From: Massilia sp. METH4
Lineage (GTDB): Bacteria; Pseudomonadota; Gammaproteobacteria; Burkholderiales; Burkholderiaceae_D
NCBI RefSeq assembly: GCF_037094685.1
Contig: NZ_CP146614.1
Span: 4,712,001-4,776,000 of the forward strand
Length of the DNA: 64,000 bases
Direction: 5' to 3'
Under the pieces are notes generated by a model, which made no database searches, was not told the origin of the DNA, and was given only the letters and a program-made list of their open reading frames with translations. The translations under genes and the position numbers were made by a program. Positions within the stretch are counted from its first letter, which is position 1, and every line of letters starts with the position of its first letter. Positions 44,471 through 53,557 of this stretch are shown here, piece after piece.

Positions 44471-44610
44471 GGGGACAGTCCCCTAATATCGCTCAGCTGG
44501 TCTCAAAACAACACGGGGACTGTCCCGAATTTTTGCAACAACGCCGGGACAGTCCCTTTGGCCCGCGAATATTGCTCAGCTGGTCTCAAAACAACATGGG
44601 GACTGTCCCC
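44471..44610. repeat. REP-like cluster of GGGGACAGTCCCC palindromes
   Basis: Four related palindromic words at 44471-44483, 44515-44526, 44546-44556 and 44598-44610, with alternating ACAG/ACTG centres. A 23-base direct repeat (gctcagctggtctcaaaaca plus aca) occurs at 44491-44513 and 44574-44596, 83 bases apart. No gene is inside this region; it lies between the RND terminator and yfiH. Confidence 0.85.
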
Positions 44611-44664
44611 GATTTTTTGCAACACTCGTTATCATGCTGGCTCCGCAAGTTCACGAGGACTATC

Positions 44665-45321
44665 TTGATCACCAGCGCCTTACTCAGCAGTATTCCGACC
44701 ATCGTCCACGGCTTCGGCGGCGAAGCCCAACTGGTGCCGCAAGCGTTGCAGCCGGTCTGGAAACTGCGCCCGGAGAAAAAGCAAGTGCACGGCACGCGGG
44801 CCGTGCGCATCGTCGAAGAGCGCCAGCGGGTAGGGGAGGCGGATGCCTTCCATACGCGCCGGCCGGGCGTTCCCGTGTCCGTGATCACGGCCGATTGCGT
44901 GCCGTTGCTGCTGGCGCGGCGCGATGGTGCTCATGTCGCGGCGGTGCACGCGGGCTGGCGCGGACTGGCCGATGGCATCGTCCCGAAAGTGCTGGCCGAG
45001 CTGGAAGCCGGCGACGATTGGGTAGCCGCCATCGGGCCGACGATCTGCGCGCAATGCTACGAAGTGGCCGAGGAACTGGCGGAGCGCTTCGCGCGGCAGT
45101 TCGACGCGATCCCGACAGGCGTGCTGTTGCCGCGCCATCGCCACCTGGACCTGCGCGCCGTGGCCGAGCACCAGCTGCGCGAGGCGGGCGTGACGGCACT
45201 CGAGCATGTGGGCGGCTGCACCTGCTGCGCCCGCGATGCGGGCGGCAACTTCATGTTCCGTAGCTACCGCCGCGGCGACCGCAACTCGCAGCAGCACGCC
45301 GGCATCTTCATCGTGGGATGA
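44665..45321 (+). CDS. YfiH/laccase-domain protein (PgeF, purine nucleoside phosphorylase family)
   Basis: 218 residues from TTG 44665 behind ACGAGGA; any longer N-terminus would read through the REP cluster and is rejected. Family motifs: ITADCVPLLLARRDGAHVAA, VHAGWRGLADGIVPK, IGPTICAQCYEV, and GGCTCC close to the C-terminus, which hold the His and Cys residues for Zn/Cu binding. Members are cytoplasmic and act on purine nucleosides or peptidoglycan precursors and have been called polyphenol oxidases. The gene is 83 bp upstream of the metallo-beta-lactamase gene and may share its transcript. Confidence 0.9.
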   Translation: MITSALLSSIPTIVHGFGGEAQLVPQALQPVWKLRPEKKQVHGTRAVRIVEERQRVGEADAFHTRRPGVPVSVITADCVPLLLARRDGAHVAAVHAGWRGLADGIVPKVLAELEAGDDWVAAIGPTICAQCYEVAEELAERFARQFDAIPTGVLLPRHRHLDLRAVAEHQLREAGVTALEHVGGCTCCARDAGGNFMFRSYRRGDRNSQQHAGIFIVG

Positions 45322-45404
45322 ACGGCCGCTTCGGCGGTTCGGCCGTCATGGCGGTCCGACCCCACGGTTCCTAGAATGACACCAGTTCATCCAAGGAAGC
45401 CGCC

Positions 45405-46262
45405 ATGAAAAAAACACTGACCGCCATCGCCTGCCTGGGCATCGTGGCCTGCGCCCATGCCGCCAACGAGTGGGACGCCCCGCAGGAACCCTTTGCCATC
45501 TACGGCAATTCGTTTTACGTCGGCCCGCACGGCGTCGGTGCCGTGCTCGTCACGTCGCCGGCCGGCCACGTGCTGATCGACGCGGGTACGCCCAAGTCCC
45601 CGGCCGCCATCGCTGCCAGCATCCGCAAGCTGGGCTTCAAGCTCGAGGACGTGAAATACATCCTTACCTCGCACGAGCACTACGACCACGTGGGTGGCGC
45701 CGCCGAATTGCAGAAAATGACCGGGGCCACCGTGATCGGCAGCACGAGGAGCGCACCGGTGCTGGCCAGCGGCAAGCCTGATCCGGCCGACCCGCAACTG
45801 GGCAGCCTGCCCGACATGGTCCCCGTCGCGAACACGCGCGCCGTGAAGGATGGTGATGTCGTCACCATCGGCCCGCTGGCCATCACCGCGCACGACACGC
45901 CGGGCCACACGCCGGGCGGGCTGTCGTGGACGTGGCAGTCGACCGAGAAAGGGCGCACCGTGAACATGGTGTACGCCGACAGCCTGAACGCCTTCGGCCT
46001 GCACGGCTTTCGCTACGGTGGCGACCGTCGGTGGCCAGAAGCGAAACGGCAGCTGGAGGCATCGATCGCCAAGATCGCCGGCCTGAAGTGCGACGTGCTG
46101 GTCTCCGCCCACCCGGAATTTGCCGGGCTCTGGGAGCGCAAGGAAAAGCAGCCTGAGCTCGGCAACGCGGCCTTCATCGACCCCGACGCGTGCCGCAAGT
46201 ACGCCGAGCTGGGCCGCAAACGCCTCGCCAGGCAGCTGCAGGAAGAACAAAACCCGCGGTGA
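45405..46262 (+). CDS. subclass B3-type metallo-beta-lactamase
   Basis: 285 residues. Signal peptide MKKTLTAIACLGIVACAHA, then a B3-type mature chain. Zinc ligands in the order expected: HEHYDH (His90, His92, Asp94, His95), His in DTPGHTPGGLSWTW, and His in SAHPEFAGLWER. It hydrolyses beta-lactams, including carbapenems in most B3 enzymes, in the periplasm without a serine intermediate. The B3 enzyme of Janthinobacterium (THIN-B) is a close family precedent. It follows yfiH and is not in a mobile context; the REP-like words just after it are not insertion sequence ends. Confidence 0.9.
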   Translation: MKKTLTAIACLGIVACAHAANEWDAPQEPFAIYGNSFYVGPHGVGAVLVTSPAGHVLIDAGTPKSPAAIAASIRKLGFKLEDVKYILTSHEHYDHVGGAAELQKMTGATVIGSTRSAPVLASGKPDPADPQLGSLPDMVPVANTRAVKDGDVVTIGPLAITAHDTPGHTPGGLSWTWQSTEKGRTVNMVYADSLNAFGLHGFRYGGDRRWPEAKRQLEASIAKIAGLKCDVLVSAHPEFAGLWERKEKQPELGNAAFIDPDACRKYAELGRKRLARQLQEEQNPR

Positions 46263-46278
46263 CTCGCGGCACAAAACC

Positions 46279-46441
46279 GGTGCCTGTCACCGCCCTTCGA
46301 GCAGTTCCAGGAAGTACAGGACCGGCGGTGAAGAGGCGGCAAAACTGGCGACAGGCACCGATTTTGAGGAAACATTTCAGGAACACCGGTGCCTGTCACC
46401 GGGGTTCAGGAAACATTCCAGAAAAACCGGTGCCTGTCACC
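46279..46441. repeat. cluster of GGTGCCTGTCACC palindromes
   Basis: Words at 46279-46291, 46388-46400 and 46429-46441 on the + strand and one inverted, slightly changed copy at 46347-46359. The last two are 41 bases apart within a direct repeat (aggaaacatt..cagaaaaaccggtgcctgtcacc-type). Lies between the metallo-beta-lactamase and convergent MFS genes. Confidence 0.85.
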
Positions 46442-46486
46442 AGGTTTCGAAAAACATTCTAGATAACCGGTTTCCGGCAACGGTGG

Positions 46487-47755
46487 TTATGCCTTCAGGT
46501 ACCCATGCCGCCGCGAGTCGGGCATGATCCACGACGCGGCCAGCGCGATCGCGCAGATGATGGCGACGTACCAGAAGAACGCGCTCTCGTGGCCGTTCGA
46601 CTTGAACAGCAGCGCCACGTACTCGGCGGTGCCGCCGAAGGCCGCGTTGCCGATCGCGTAGGAGAGCCCGACGGCCAGCGCCCGAATCTCGGGCGGGAAC
46701 ATCTCGGCCTTCACGATGCCGCTGATCGACGTGTAGAAGCTCACGCCCACCAGCGCCGCGAGCACGAGGCCGAACGCTTCGGCCGGTGCCGCCACCCGGC
46801 CGATCGCCGTCATCAAGGGCACCGTGCCGACCATCGTCACGGTGCCGAAGATGATCATCATGTTGCGCCGCCCGATGCGGTCGGACAGCGCGCCGAACGC
46901 CGGCTGGATGATCATGAAGCAGAACAGCACGGCCGTCATCACCAGCGTGGCCGTCTCCGCGTTCATGTGCGCGGTGTTGACGAGGTACTTCTGCATGTAA
47001 GTCGTGTACGTGTAGAACGCCAGCGAGCCGCCCGCCGTGTAGCCGAGCACCGTGAGCAGGGCGCGCGGATGTTCGAGGATGCCGCGGATGGTGCCGGCCT
47101 TCTCGCTCTTGCTTGCCTCCGTCGCCGTTTCCACCAACGCGCGGCGCAGGAACAGCGCCACCAGCGCAGCCGCCGCCCCGATGAAGAACGGGATGCGCCA
47201 GCCCCAGGCGCGCATCTCGTCCGGTGTGAGGAACTGCAGCAGCGCCACCAGCACCAGGGTGGCCAGCAACTGGCCGCCGATCAGCGTCACGTACTGGAAC
47301 GAGGCGTAGAAGCCCCGTTTGCCCGCCACGGCGACTTCGCTCATGTAGGTCGCGCTGGTGCCGTATTCCCCGCCGACGGACAGGCCCTGGATCAGCCGCG
47401 CCAGCAGCAGCAGGAACGGCGCCCAGAAGCCGATGCTGGCGTAGGTGGGCAGCAAGCCGACCATGAGGGAACCGAAGCACATCATCAGCACGGAAATCAT
47501 CATCGAGGTGCGGCGCCCGAGCCGGTCGGCGATGCGGCCGAACAGCCAGCCGCCCAGCGGGCGCATGAAGAAGCCCACGGCAAAAATGCCGGCCGTGTTA
47601 AGCAGCTGTGAAGTGGGATCGCCTTTCGGGAAGAACGCCGCAGCGAAGTACAGGGAGGTGAAGGAGTAGGCGTAGAAGTCGTACCACTCGACGAGGTTGC
47701 CGGACGAGGCGCCGACGATCGCGAGCACGGGGTTGTGGATTTTATGGTCGCTCAT
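46487..47755 (-). CDS. MFS transporter, metabolite:H+ symporter type (KgtP/ProP-like)
   Basis: 422 residues from ATG 47755; a longer in-frame start at 47791 is less typical. Twelve transmembrane segments, starting [20 protein letters not shown], the signature opening of the metabolite:H+ symporter family, then the family A-motif [20 protein letters not shown] and RRxxGxPxG-type motif ([20 protein letters not shown]). Cargo is likely a carboxylate or a compatible solute such as alpha-ketoglutarate, proline or betaine; it cannot be told which. Its stop faces the palindrome cluster downstream of the metallo-beta-lactamase. Confidence 0.88.
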   Translation of the reverse strand: MSDHKIHNPVLAIVGASSGNLVEWYDFYAYSFTSLYFAAAFFPKGDPTSQLLNTAGIFAVGFFMRPLGGWLFGRIADRLGRRTSMMISVLMMCFGSLMVGLLPTYASIGFWAPFLLLLARLIQGLSVGGEYGTSATYMSEVAVAGKRGFYASFQYVTLIGGQLLATLVLVALLQFLTPDEMRAWGWRIPFFIGAAAALVALFLRRALVETATEASKSEKAGTIRGILEHPRALLTVLGYTAGGSLAFYTYTTYMQKYLVNTAHMNAETATLVMTAVLFCFMIIQPAFGALSDRIGRRNMMIIFGTVTMVGTVPLMTAIGRVAAPAEAFGLVLAALVGVSFYTSISGIVKAEMFPPEIRALAVGLSYAIGNAAFGGTAEYVALLFKSNGHESAFFWYVAIICAIALAASWIMPDSRRHGYLKA

Positions 47756-47871
47756 GTGGAAGCCGGAAGGAAAAAAACCGGCTTTCATCATAGCGGCAGG
47801 CGGCGAGGAGGGCGTGCCCGATTGACCAGGCCGGCAACCGGCCGGACGGGAGGGGCAAGCGGCGGCGGCAG

Positions 47872-47898
47872 AAAAAAAACCCGCGCACGTGGCGCGGG
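47872..47898 (-). terminator. intrinsic terminator of the Ala/Lys-rich protein gene
   Basis: On the minus strand: CCCGCGC, loop of five, GCGCGGG, then TTTTTTTT (47879-47872). It lies 66 bases beyond the stop of the gene at 47965-48321. Confidence 0.9.
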
Positions 47899-47964
47899 CA
47901 AGGGAGCCGGTATTGTTGTGTGCTCGTTTTTTGCTGCTTGTGTGCTCCGAGAGTAGCGTCAGCT

Positions 47965-48321
47965 TTATTTGGTTTGCGGCGCGGTGGTCAGGTTGGCGTG
48001 CGAGTCGTGCTTGGCTTCAGCCTTTTCCTTGGCGACCTTCTCATGGGCTTTCGCCTTTTTCTCCTTTGCGTCGGCCTTCGCTTCAGCCACGTCCTTCTTC
48101 GCTTCGGCCTTTTCCTTTGCTACCTTGGCGTCGGCCTTCGCGGTCTCTTTCGCTTCCTTGGCTTCTGCCTTGGCGACGTCCTTCTGATCCTTCGCGGCTT
48201 CCTTCGCATGGGCTGCCTCGGCGTGCGCGGCGGCGCCCGGCGCCGTGGCGGGAGCGGTGGACTGGGCAAATGCGGCACCAGCGAACAGACCAGCGATCAG
48301 GGTGGCGATGACTTTTTTCAT
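47965..48321 (-). CDS. secreted Ala/Lys/Glu-rich helical protein
   Basis: 118 residues. Signal peptide ([19 protein letters not shown]) then a low-complexity helical mature part with repeats of Ala, Lys and Glu ([20 protein letters not shown] and [20 protein letters not shown]). Such sequences form long single helices or coiled coils and may bind nucleic acid, peptidoglycan or other polyanions. No enzyme motif. Start ATG 48321 lies behind GAGGAA on the minus strand. Terminator follows at 47898-47872. It is divergent from ligD with about 170 bp between. Confidence 0.85.
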   Translation of the reverse strand: MKKVIATLIAGLFAGAAFAQSTAPATAPGAAAHAEAAHAKEAAKDQKDVAKAEAKEAKETAKADAKVAKEKAEAKKDVAEAKADAKEKKAKAHEKVAKEKAEAKHDSHANLTTAPQTK

Positions 48322-48490
48322 GGCTTGGTTCCTCATTGAGTTGTCGTTCCAGGTGAGACACATGTTGTCTGTGTCACTGGGCAGAAAACGCCAGCCGCCG
48401 CGCCAGAGTTGACGGGATTTACATCTGTTACAAATCAGGACTCTTCTGTTAGCTGACGTACCGATGCACGGCATGCCACCGGCCTAGAGT

Positions 48491-51193
48491 ATGACCATGA
48501 CCGACGCCCTCAAACTCTACAAGGCCAAGCGCAACTTCGCGATCACGCCCGAACCCGCCGAAGGCGGCGAAGAAGGCAAGGAGGCGCTCACGTTCGTGAT
48601 CCAGAAGCACTGGGCCACGCGCCTGCACTACGACTTCCGCCTGGAACTGGACGGCACCATGAAAAGCTGGGCCGTGCCGAAAGGCCCCAGCTATGACAGC
48701 CACGACAAGCGCATGGCGGTGCACGTGGAAGACCACCCGATCTCGTACAACGATTTCGAGGGCGTGATCCCCGAGAAGCAGTACGGCGCCGGCAAGGTGA
48801 TCATCTGGGACAAGGGCACCTGGCACCCGATCGGCGACCCGCGCAAGGGCTACCGCGACGGTAACCTGAAGTTCGAGCTGCGCGGCCACAAGATGCATGG
48901 CCGCTGGGTGCTGGTGCGCATGCGCCGCTCCGGCGAAAAGCAGGAGCCGTGGCTGCTGATCAAGGAGAACGACGAATACGTGCGCGCGGCGGACGAATTC
49001 TCGGTCGTCGACGAGATGCCCGACAGCGTGAAGGCGCTCGGCATGCCGACCGATGAACCCCTTACCCCGGAGGCGGACGAGGCGCAGAGCAAGGCGCTGG
49101 CGCATCAGGGCAAGCCCGCAAAAAAGACCGCGGCGCGGAAAACCGCCGGCAGCGGGAAGAAGGCGAAGGCCGCCGATCCGCTCGCCACCGTGAAACTCCC
49201 GGCGATCCTGGCGCCGGAACTGGCCACACTCGTCGACGGGCCGCCCCCGGACCCCGGGAACTGGATCTTCGAGCTGAAATTCGACGGCTACCGCCTGCTG
49301 GCGCGCATCGAAGGGAAGTCGATCGAACTGTGGACGCGCAACGGCAACAACTGGACGCACAAGCTCGAACCGTTGCGCGCGACGCTGGAGAAGATGAAGC
49401 TGCCGGACGGCTGGTACGACGGCGAGATCGTGGTCCACGACGGGAGCGGCCGCCCGAACTTCGGCCTGCTGCAGCAGGCGTTCGACGGCGAGAAGACGAA
49501 GAACATCGTGTACTTCATCTTCGATGCGCCATTCCTCGACGGCCACGACCTGCGCGAGGTGCCGCTGGCCCAGCGCCGCGAGCTGCTGCAGACCGTGCTG
49601 GGAACGGACGCCAGCGGCAAGGTGCGTTTCTCCGCCGAGCTGGCCGCGCCGCCGCAGGAGATCGTGGCCGCTGCCTGCCGGATGGGCCTGGAAGGCATCA
49701 TCGGCAAGCGGCGCGACGCCCCATACACGTCGCGGCGCTCGGGCGACTGGATCAAGCTGAAATGCGCGCAGCGGCAGGAGTTCGTGATCGGCGGTTATAC
49801 CGATCCGAAGGGATCGCGCGTGGGCATCGGCTCGCTGCTGCTCGGCTATTACGACGACGAGGGCAAGCTGCACTACGCCGGCAACGTGGGGGCCGGCTTC
49901 AACGATACGTCGCTGCGCGACATCATCGCCAAGCTGAGGAAGCTGGCCAGCGACACCAACCCGTTCGCGCCCACCAAGGCGATCGAAAAGCGTGCCCACT
50001 GGGTCAAGCCCACGCTGGTGGCCGAGGTGACGTTCGGCGAATGGACCGGCAGCGGCTCGATCCGCCATTCGGTGTTCCAGGGCCTGCGCACGGACAAGAA
50101 GGCAACGAGCATCCGCCGCGAGCGGGCCGCTCACGTGGAGGATGTGATGCATACACAAACCGCTACCAAGGCCGGCACGGCGCGCAAGGGCGCGTCGGCG
50201 GCAACGAAGACCACGGCGAAAACCGCCGCGAAAACCGCCGAGAAAACTACCGCGAAGGGGGCAGCCAAGGCCGATCCCGTCGCGGAATCGGATGTCGGCA
50301 GCAAGCTGCCGGCCACCCTCAAGGTGACGAACCCCGACCGCTGCATCGATCCGGCCAGCGGCATGACCAAGATCGGGCTGGTGCGGTATTACGCGCTGGT
50401 GTCCGAGCTGATGCTGGAGCACCTGAAGGGCCGGCCGCTGGCGCTGGTGCGCGCGCCGGCCGGCGTCGGCGGGGAGCTGTTCTTCCAGAAGCATTCGGAA
50501 GTCGGCAAGCTGCCCGGCGTGAAGCAATTGCCGCAGGAGCTCGATCCCGACCATCCCACCATGCTCGAGGTGCCCAACGTGCAGGGCCTGCTGTCCTGCG
50601 CGCAGTGGAACGTGGTCGAATTCCACACGCAGAACGCGTTCGGGAAGAACTACGACAAGCCCAACCGCATGATCTTCGACCTGGACCCCGGCCAGGGCGT
50701 CACGTGGAAGCAGATCCAGGAAGCGGCGCAGTTGATGCGCGCCTTCCTCGAGGAACTGGGCCTGCCCGCCTTCCTGAAGACCAGCGGCGGCAAGGGCCTG
50801 CACGTGGTGGTGCCCCTGAAGCCGCAGCACGGCTGGGATACGGTGAAGGGTTTCTCCAAGCTGATCGTCGAGCACATGGCGCGCACCCTGCCGGATCGCT
50901 TCGCCTTCAAGAGCGGTCCGAAGAACCGGGTTGGCAAGATCTTCATCGACTACCTGCGTAACGGGCGCGGCGCCACCACGGCGGCCGCGTGGTCGGCGCG
51001 CGCCCGGCCCGGCATGGGCATTTCCGTGCCGGTCGACTGGAGCGAGCTGGAACACCTCAAGAGCGGCGACCAGTGGACCGTGGCCACCGTGCACACCCGG
51101 CTCGACCACGGCAACACGCCGTGGGCCGACTATGCGAAGAGCGCAACCAGCATCACCAAGGCGATGAAGCAGATGGGCTATACGGGCGAGTGA
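48491..51193 (+). CDS. ligD: multifunctional DNA ligase D for non-homologous end joining
   Basis: 900 residues. Three domains in the order phosphoesterase (about 10-190, LTFVIQKHWATRLHYDFRLE), ATP-dependent ligase (about 235-545, FELKFDGYRLLARIEGK with active Lys263) and polymerase/primase (about 600-895, FLKTSGGKGLHVVVPLKP). Two Lys/Ala-rich linkers are visible (about 195-235 and 555-600). Together with Ku it repairs double-strand breaks in bacteria. The order PE-ligase-polymerase is one of the common LigD layouts. The stop overlaps the next ATG by one base (TGATG). Start is MTMTDAL at 48491, with a second Met two codons later. Confidence 0.95.
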   Translation: MTMTDALKLYKAKRNFAITPEPAEGGEEGKEALTFVIQKHWATRLHYDFRLELDGTMKSWAVPKGPSYDSHDKRMAVHVEDHPISYNDFEGVIPEKQYGAGKVIIWDKGTWHPIGDPRKGYRDGNLKFELRGHKMHGRWVLVRMRRSGEKQEPWLLIKENDEYVRAADEFSVVDEMPDSVKALGMPTDEPLTPEADEAQSKALAHQGKPAKKTAARKTAGSGKKAKAADPLATVKLPAILAPELATLVDGPPPDPGNWIFELKFDGYRLLARIEGKSIELWTRNGNNWTHKLEPLRATLEKMKLPDGWYDGEIVVHDGSGRPNFGLLQQAFDGEKTKNIVYFIFDAPFLDGHDLREVPLAQRRELLQTVLGTDASGKVRFSAELAAPPQEIVAAACRMGLEGIIGKRRDAPYTSRRSGDWIKLKCAQRQEFVIGGYTDPKGSRVGIGSLLLGYYDDEGKLHYAGNVGAGFNDTSLRDIIAKLRKLASDTNPFAPTKAIEKRAHWVKPTLVAEVTFGEWTGSGSIRHSVFQGLRTDKKATSIRRERAAHVEDVMHTQTATKAGTARKGASAATKTTAKTAAKTAEKTTAKGAAKADPVAESDVGSKLPATLKVTNPDRCIDPASGMTKIGLVRYYALVSELMLEHLKGRPLALVRAPAGVGGELFFQKHSEVGKLPGVKQLPQELDPDHPTMLEVPNVQGLLSCAQWNVVEFHTQNAFGKNYDKPNRMIFDLDPGQGVTWKQIQEAAQLMRAFLEELGLPAFLKTSGGKGLHVVVPLKPQHGWDTVKGFSKLIVEHMARTLPDRFAFKSGPKNRVGKIFIDYLRNGRGATTAAAWSARARPGMGISVPVDWSELEHLKSGDQWTVATVHTRLDHGNTPWADYAKSATSITKAMKQMGYTGE

Positions 51194-52011
51194 TGGCCGG
51201 CCAGGCCGTCCCGCCATTGTCCTTGCCCGCCACTGCCGTCGCGCAGCTGGCGGCCGCGCGCGCGGTGCTCGAACACCGCCTCGGCGACCGGCTGGTCGCC
51301 ATCTACCTGTTCGGTTCGGCCGTCGAGGGCGGCTTGCAGCCGCGCAGCGATCTCGATCTGCTCGTGGCGGTGGGCGAGCCCCTGGACGAGCCGACCCGGC
51401 ATGGGGTCATGACGGAATTGCTGGACGTCTCCGCGCCGCCGGGCGCGGGCAGCGCCTTGCGCGCGCTGGAGGTGACGGTCGTCGCCATCGGCGCAGTCGT
51501 ACCTTGGCGCTACCCGGCGATACGCGAGCTGCAGTTCGGCGAATGGCTGCGCGACGATTTGCGGGCCGGCCGCTTCGAGCCGCCGGTGCGCGACCACGAC
51601 CTGGCGATCCTGCTGACGAAAGTGCGCGGCCACGGGATACCGTTGCACGGGCCGCCCGCCGCTACCGTGTTCGAGCCCGTGCCGCCGGGTGACCTCGCCC
51701 GCGCGCTGGGCGACACGCTGGCCCAGTGGAACGAGGAGGCGGACTGGCGTGGCGACGAGTGCCATATCGCGCTGGCGCTGGCGCGCATCTGGTACACGGC
51801 CGGCACCGGCCGGATCGCGGGCAAGGCACAGGCCGCGGCCTGGGCACTGGAGCGCTTGCCGCCCGAGCTGCGCCCGCTGCTGGCCGCCGCGCGCTCGGCT
51901 TACCTCGACGGGGACGGCGCCGGCCTTGGCGGGCATGAAGCGCGCCTCGCCGCGCTCGTTGCCCACGTGCGTACTCGCGTGGCAGCCGGGGAGGGCGGTG
52001 GGGGAATCTGA
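51193..52011 (+). CDS. AadA-like aminoglycoside nucleotidyltransferase homologue
   Basis: 272 residues. Nucleotidyltransferase domain (about 15-110) with YLFGSAVEGGLQPRSDLDLL, which keeps the GS...DxD catalytic motif, and a C-terminal helical domain (about 160-260) with LALARIWYTAGTGRIAGKAQ, the arrangement of ANT(3'')/ANT(9) AadA enzymes (DUF4111). It transfers AMP from ATP to an aminoglycoside in AadA proteins; resistance here is only a possibility. It begins in the stop of ligD (TGATG), so it is probably cotranscribed with it, which is unusual for AadA-like genes. Confidence 0.85.
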   Translation: MAGQAVPPLSLPATAVAQLAAARAVLEHRLGDRLVAIYLFGSAVEGGLQPRSDLDLLVAVGEPLDEPTRHGVMTELLDVSAPPGAGSALRALEVTVVAIGAVVPWRYPAIRELQFGEWLRDDLRAGRFEPPVRDHDLAILLTKVRGHGIPLHGPPAATVFEPVPPGDLARALGDTLAQWNEEADWRGDECHIALALARIWYTAGTGRIAGKAQAAAWALERLPPELRPLLAAARSAYLDGDGAGLGGHEARLAALVAHVRTRVAAGEGGGGI

Positions 52012-52078
52012 ATGCTGGAGGGAGCCGCGCGGCTGATCACGGCGTGGACCGCACCGGCAGGTGCACGGCGGGCACTGC

Positions 52079-53485
52079 TCACAGAAGCCCGGCTGACAGC
52101 GCCTGCAGGACGGCCGCCGGCCGCGACGAACATTCCAGCTTGCCGAAGATGCTGTCCAGGTGGGTACGCACCGCGCCGGTACTGATCCGCAAGGCGCGCG
52201 CGACGGCCGGCGTGCCTTCGCCGCGGCCGATCCGCCGCAGCACTTCGATCTCGCGGTCGGACAAGGGACCTGCCCGCCGGGGCGGCGCCGGCCGCAGGGT
52301 GGAGGCGGCCGCGATCACGGCCTCCACGGCGCGCCGGTCGAAGCGGCCGGCCTGCGCGGCCAGCAGCGCGGCGGCGGCGGCGGGTTCATAGGGTGCCCGC
52401 CACGGGCGCGGCGCGCACAAGGCCGTCCATGCCGCGGCCGCCGCGAGCAGCCGGTGCGCGGGCTCGAGCATGTCGCCGCGCAGGCCACGGAAATAGCCGC
52501 TGCCGTCGAGACGTTCGTAGGCATGGGCCGCCAGGTGCGCCTCCTCGGCCAGGGCGGGAACCTGCGTGGCCAGACGCGCCGTCCAGTAGGGCGCGCGGCG
52601 TACGGCGGCCCAGTGCGCCTTGCGCAAGCGGTCGGGGCGCTCCCATATCGTGTTCGGCACGGCGGCGCGTCCGATGCCGTGCAGGAGCGCGGCGCGCCCG
52701 ATCTCACGCTGTTCCGCTTCCGGCAGCCCGGCCAGCGCGGCAGCCTTGCATGCCACCGCCGCGACCCGGCGCGCATACCCGGCCAGCCACGGCAGCTTCA
52801 GCTCCACCACGTCGGCCACGAGCGTCAGCCGGGTTGCGCCGCCTGCCGGCACCGCCGCCTCGTCGGGCGGCATGGCCAGCCAGTCGCGCAGGTGCGGGGC
52901 GTGGCACCGTACCAGCTCCGCCGGATACTTGCGGTCCGCCAGGCGGCCGATCCGCCGCAGTGCCTCGTCCACGCCATGGGCGCGCGAGAGCACGTCCAGG
53001 TCCCCGGCCAGGGCGACGTGGTACACGGCGGCGGGGACGTGTTCGCCGCGCAGCCGGTCCGGCAGGCCGCCGCCGTTCGCATGCTCGAACGCGTGGCGCA
53101 AGCCATCCTGCGCGGCGGCGGGCAGCGCGAGTGTGCGCGCCACCAGGACGGCGACCTCGCACTGCGTGCGGGCCAGCGGCGCGACACGGGAAAAGGTGAG
53201 CGGGTGAGGGCGGGGCAGGGTGCGCGCCAGCATCGCGCTCCGGCCCGCCACGTCGTCCCCCAGCAGCCGGGCGAAGCCGCCGGCACTGGCCGTGCTGCCG
53301 GACCAGCGCAGCAGGCCCACCAGCCGGGCCGTGGCCACGGCCTCGGGACCCGCGTCCTCGGCCATGCACGCGGCCAGTTGCGCGACGCGCCGCGAATGGC
53401 CGGCGGGTTGGCCCATCGCCAGGTCGCCGGCCATGGCCAGCGCAAGGATCGCGTCGGCCGTGGCCAGGGTGTCGGTTTGCGTCAT
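52079..53485 (-). CDS. LuxR-type regulator with degenerate HD-GYP domain
   Basis: 468 residues from ATG 53485. The N-terminal region (about 1-130) looks like a first, incomplete HD domain (AGHSRRVAQLAACMAED, no HD pair). The middle (about 240-370) has the outline of an HD-GYP domain, but HD is replaced by HG (LLHGIGRAAVPNTIWER) and the GYP part reads HAYERLDGSGYFRG, with the first His of the HD region also lost. The C-terminus (about 405-468) is a clear LuxR-family helix-turn-helix (LSDREIEVLRRIGRGEGTPA). So it is probably not a c-di-GMP phosphodiesterase but may bind a ligand and regulate DNA. Its frame is long and Ala-rich. Confidence 0.85.
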   Translation of the reverse strand: MTQTDTLATADAILALAMAGDLAMGQPAGHSRRVAQLAACMAEDAGPEAVATARLVGLLRWSGSTASAGGFARLLGDDVAGRSAMLARTLPRPHPLTFSRVAPLARTQCEVAVLVARTLALPAAAQDGLRHAFEHANGGGLPDRLRGEHVPAAVYHVALAGDLDVLSRAHGVDEALRRIGRLADRKYPAELVRCHAPHLRDWLAMPPDEAAVPAGGATRLTLVADVVELKLPWLAGYARRVAAVACKAAALAGLPEAEQREIGRAALLHGIGRAAVPNTIWERPDRLRKAHWAAVRRAPYWTARLATQVPALAEEAHLAAHAYERLDGSGYFRGLRGDMLEPAHRLLAAAAAWTALCAPRPWRAPYEPAAAAALLAAQAGRFDRRAVEAVIAAASTLRPAPPRRAGPLSDREIEVLRRIGRGEGTPAVARALRISTGAVRTHLDSIFGKLECSSRPAAVLQALSAGLL

Positions 53486-53557
53486 GGCCGGTACTGTAGC
53501 GGCGCGGCCGCGCGCCGGCAAGGGCGATGCGCCGCCGGGCGGCGGCGAGGAGATGCC

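Noticed and set aside
44533..44664. Longer YfiH start within the palindrome cluster
   Set aside because: The extension would be translated from REP-like DNA; TTG 44665 has a ribosome-binding site and gives the family N-terminus.
44471..46441. Palindromic repeats read as a CRISPR array or insertion sequence ends
   Set aside because: Spacing is irregular, words are only 11-13 bases and there are no cas or transposase genes next to them.
48449..51217. Minus-strand frame of 922 codons opposite ligD
   Set aside because: Antisense artefact; it lacks a start context and domain motifs, while LigD is complete.
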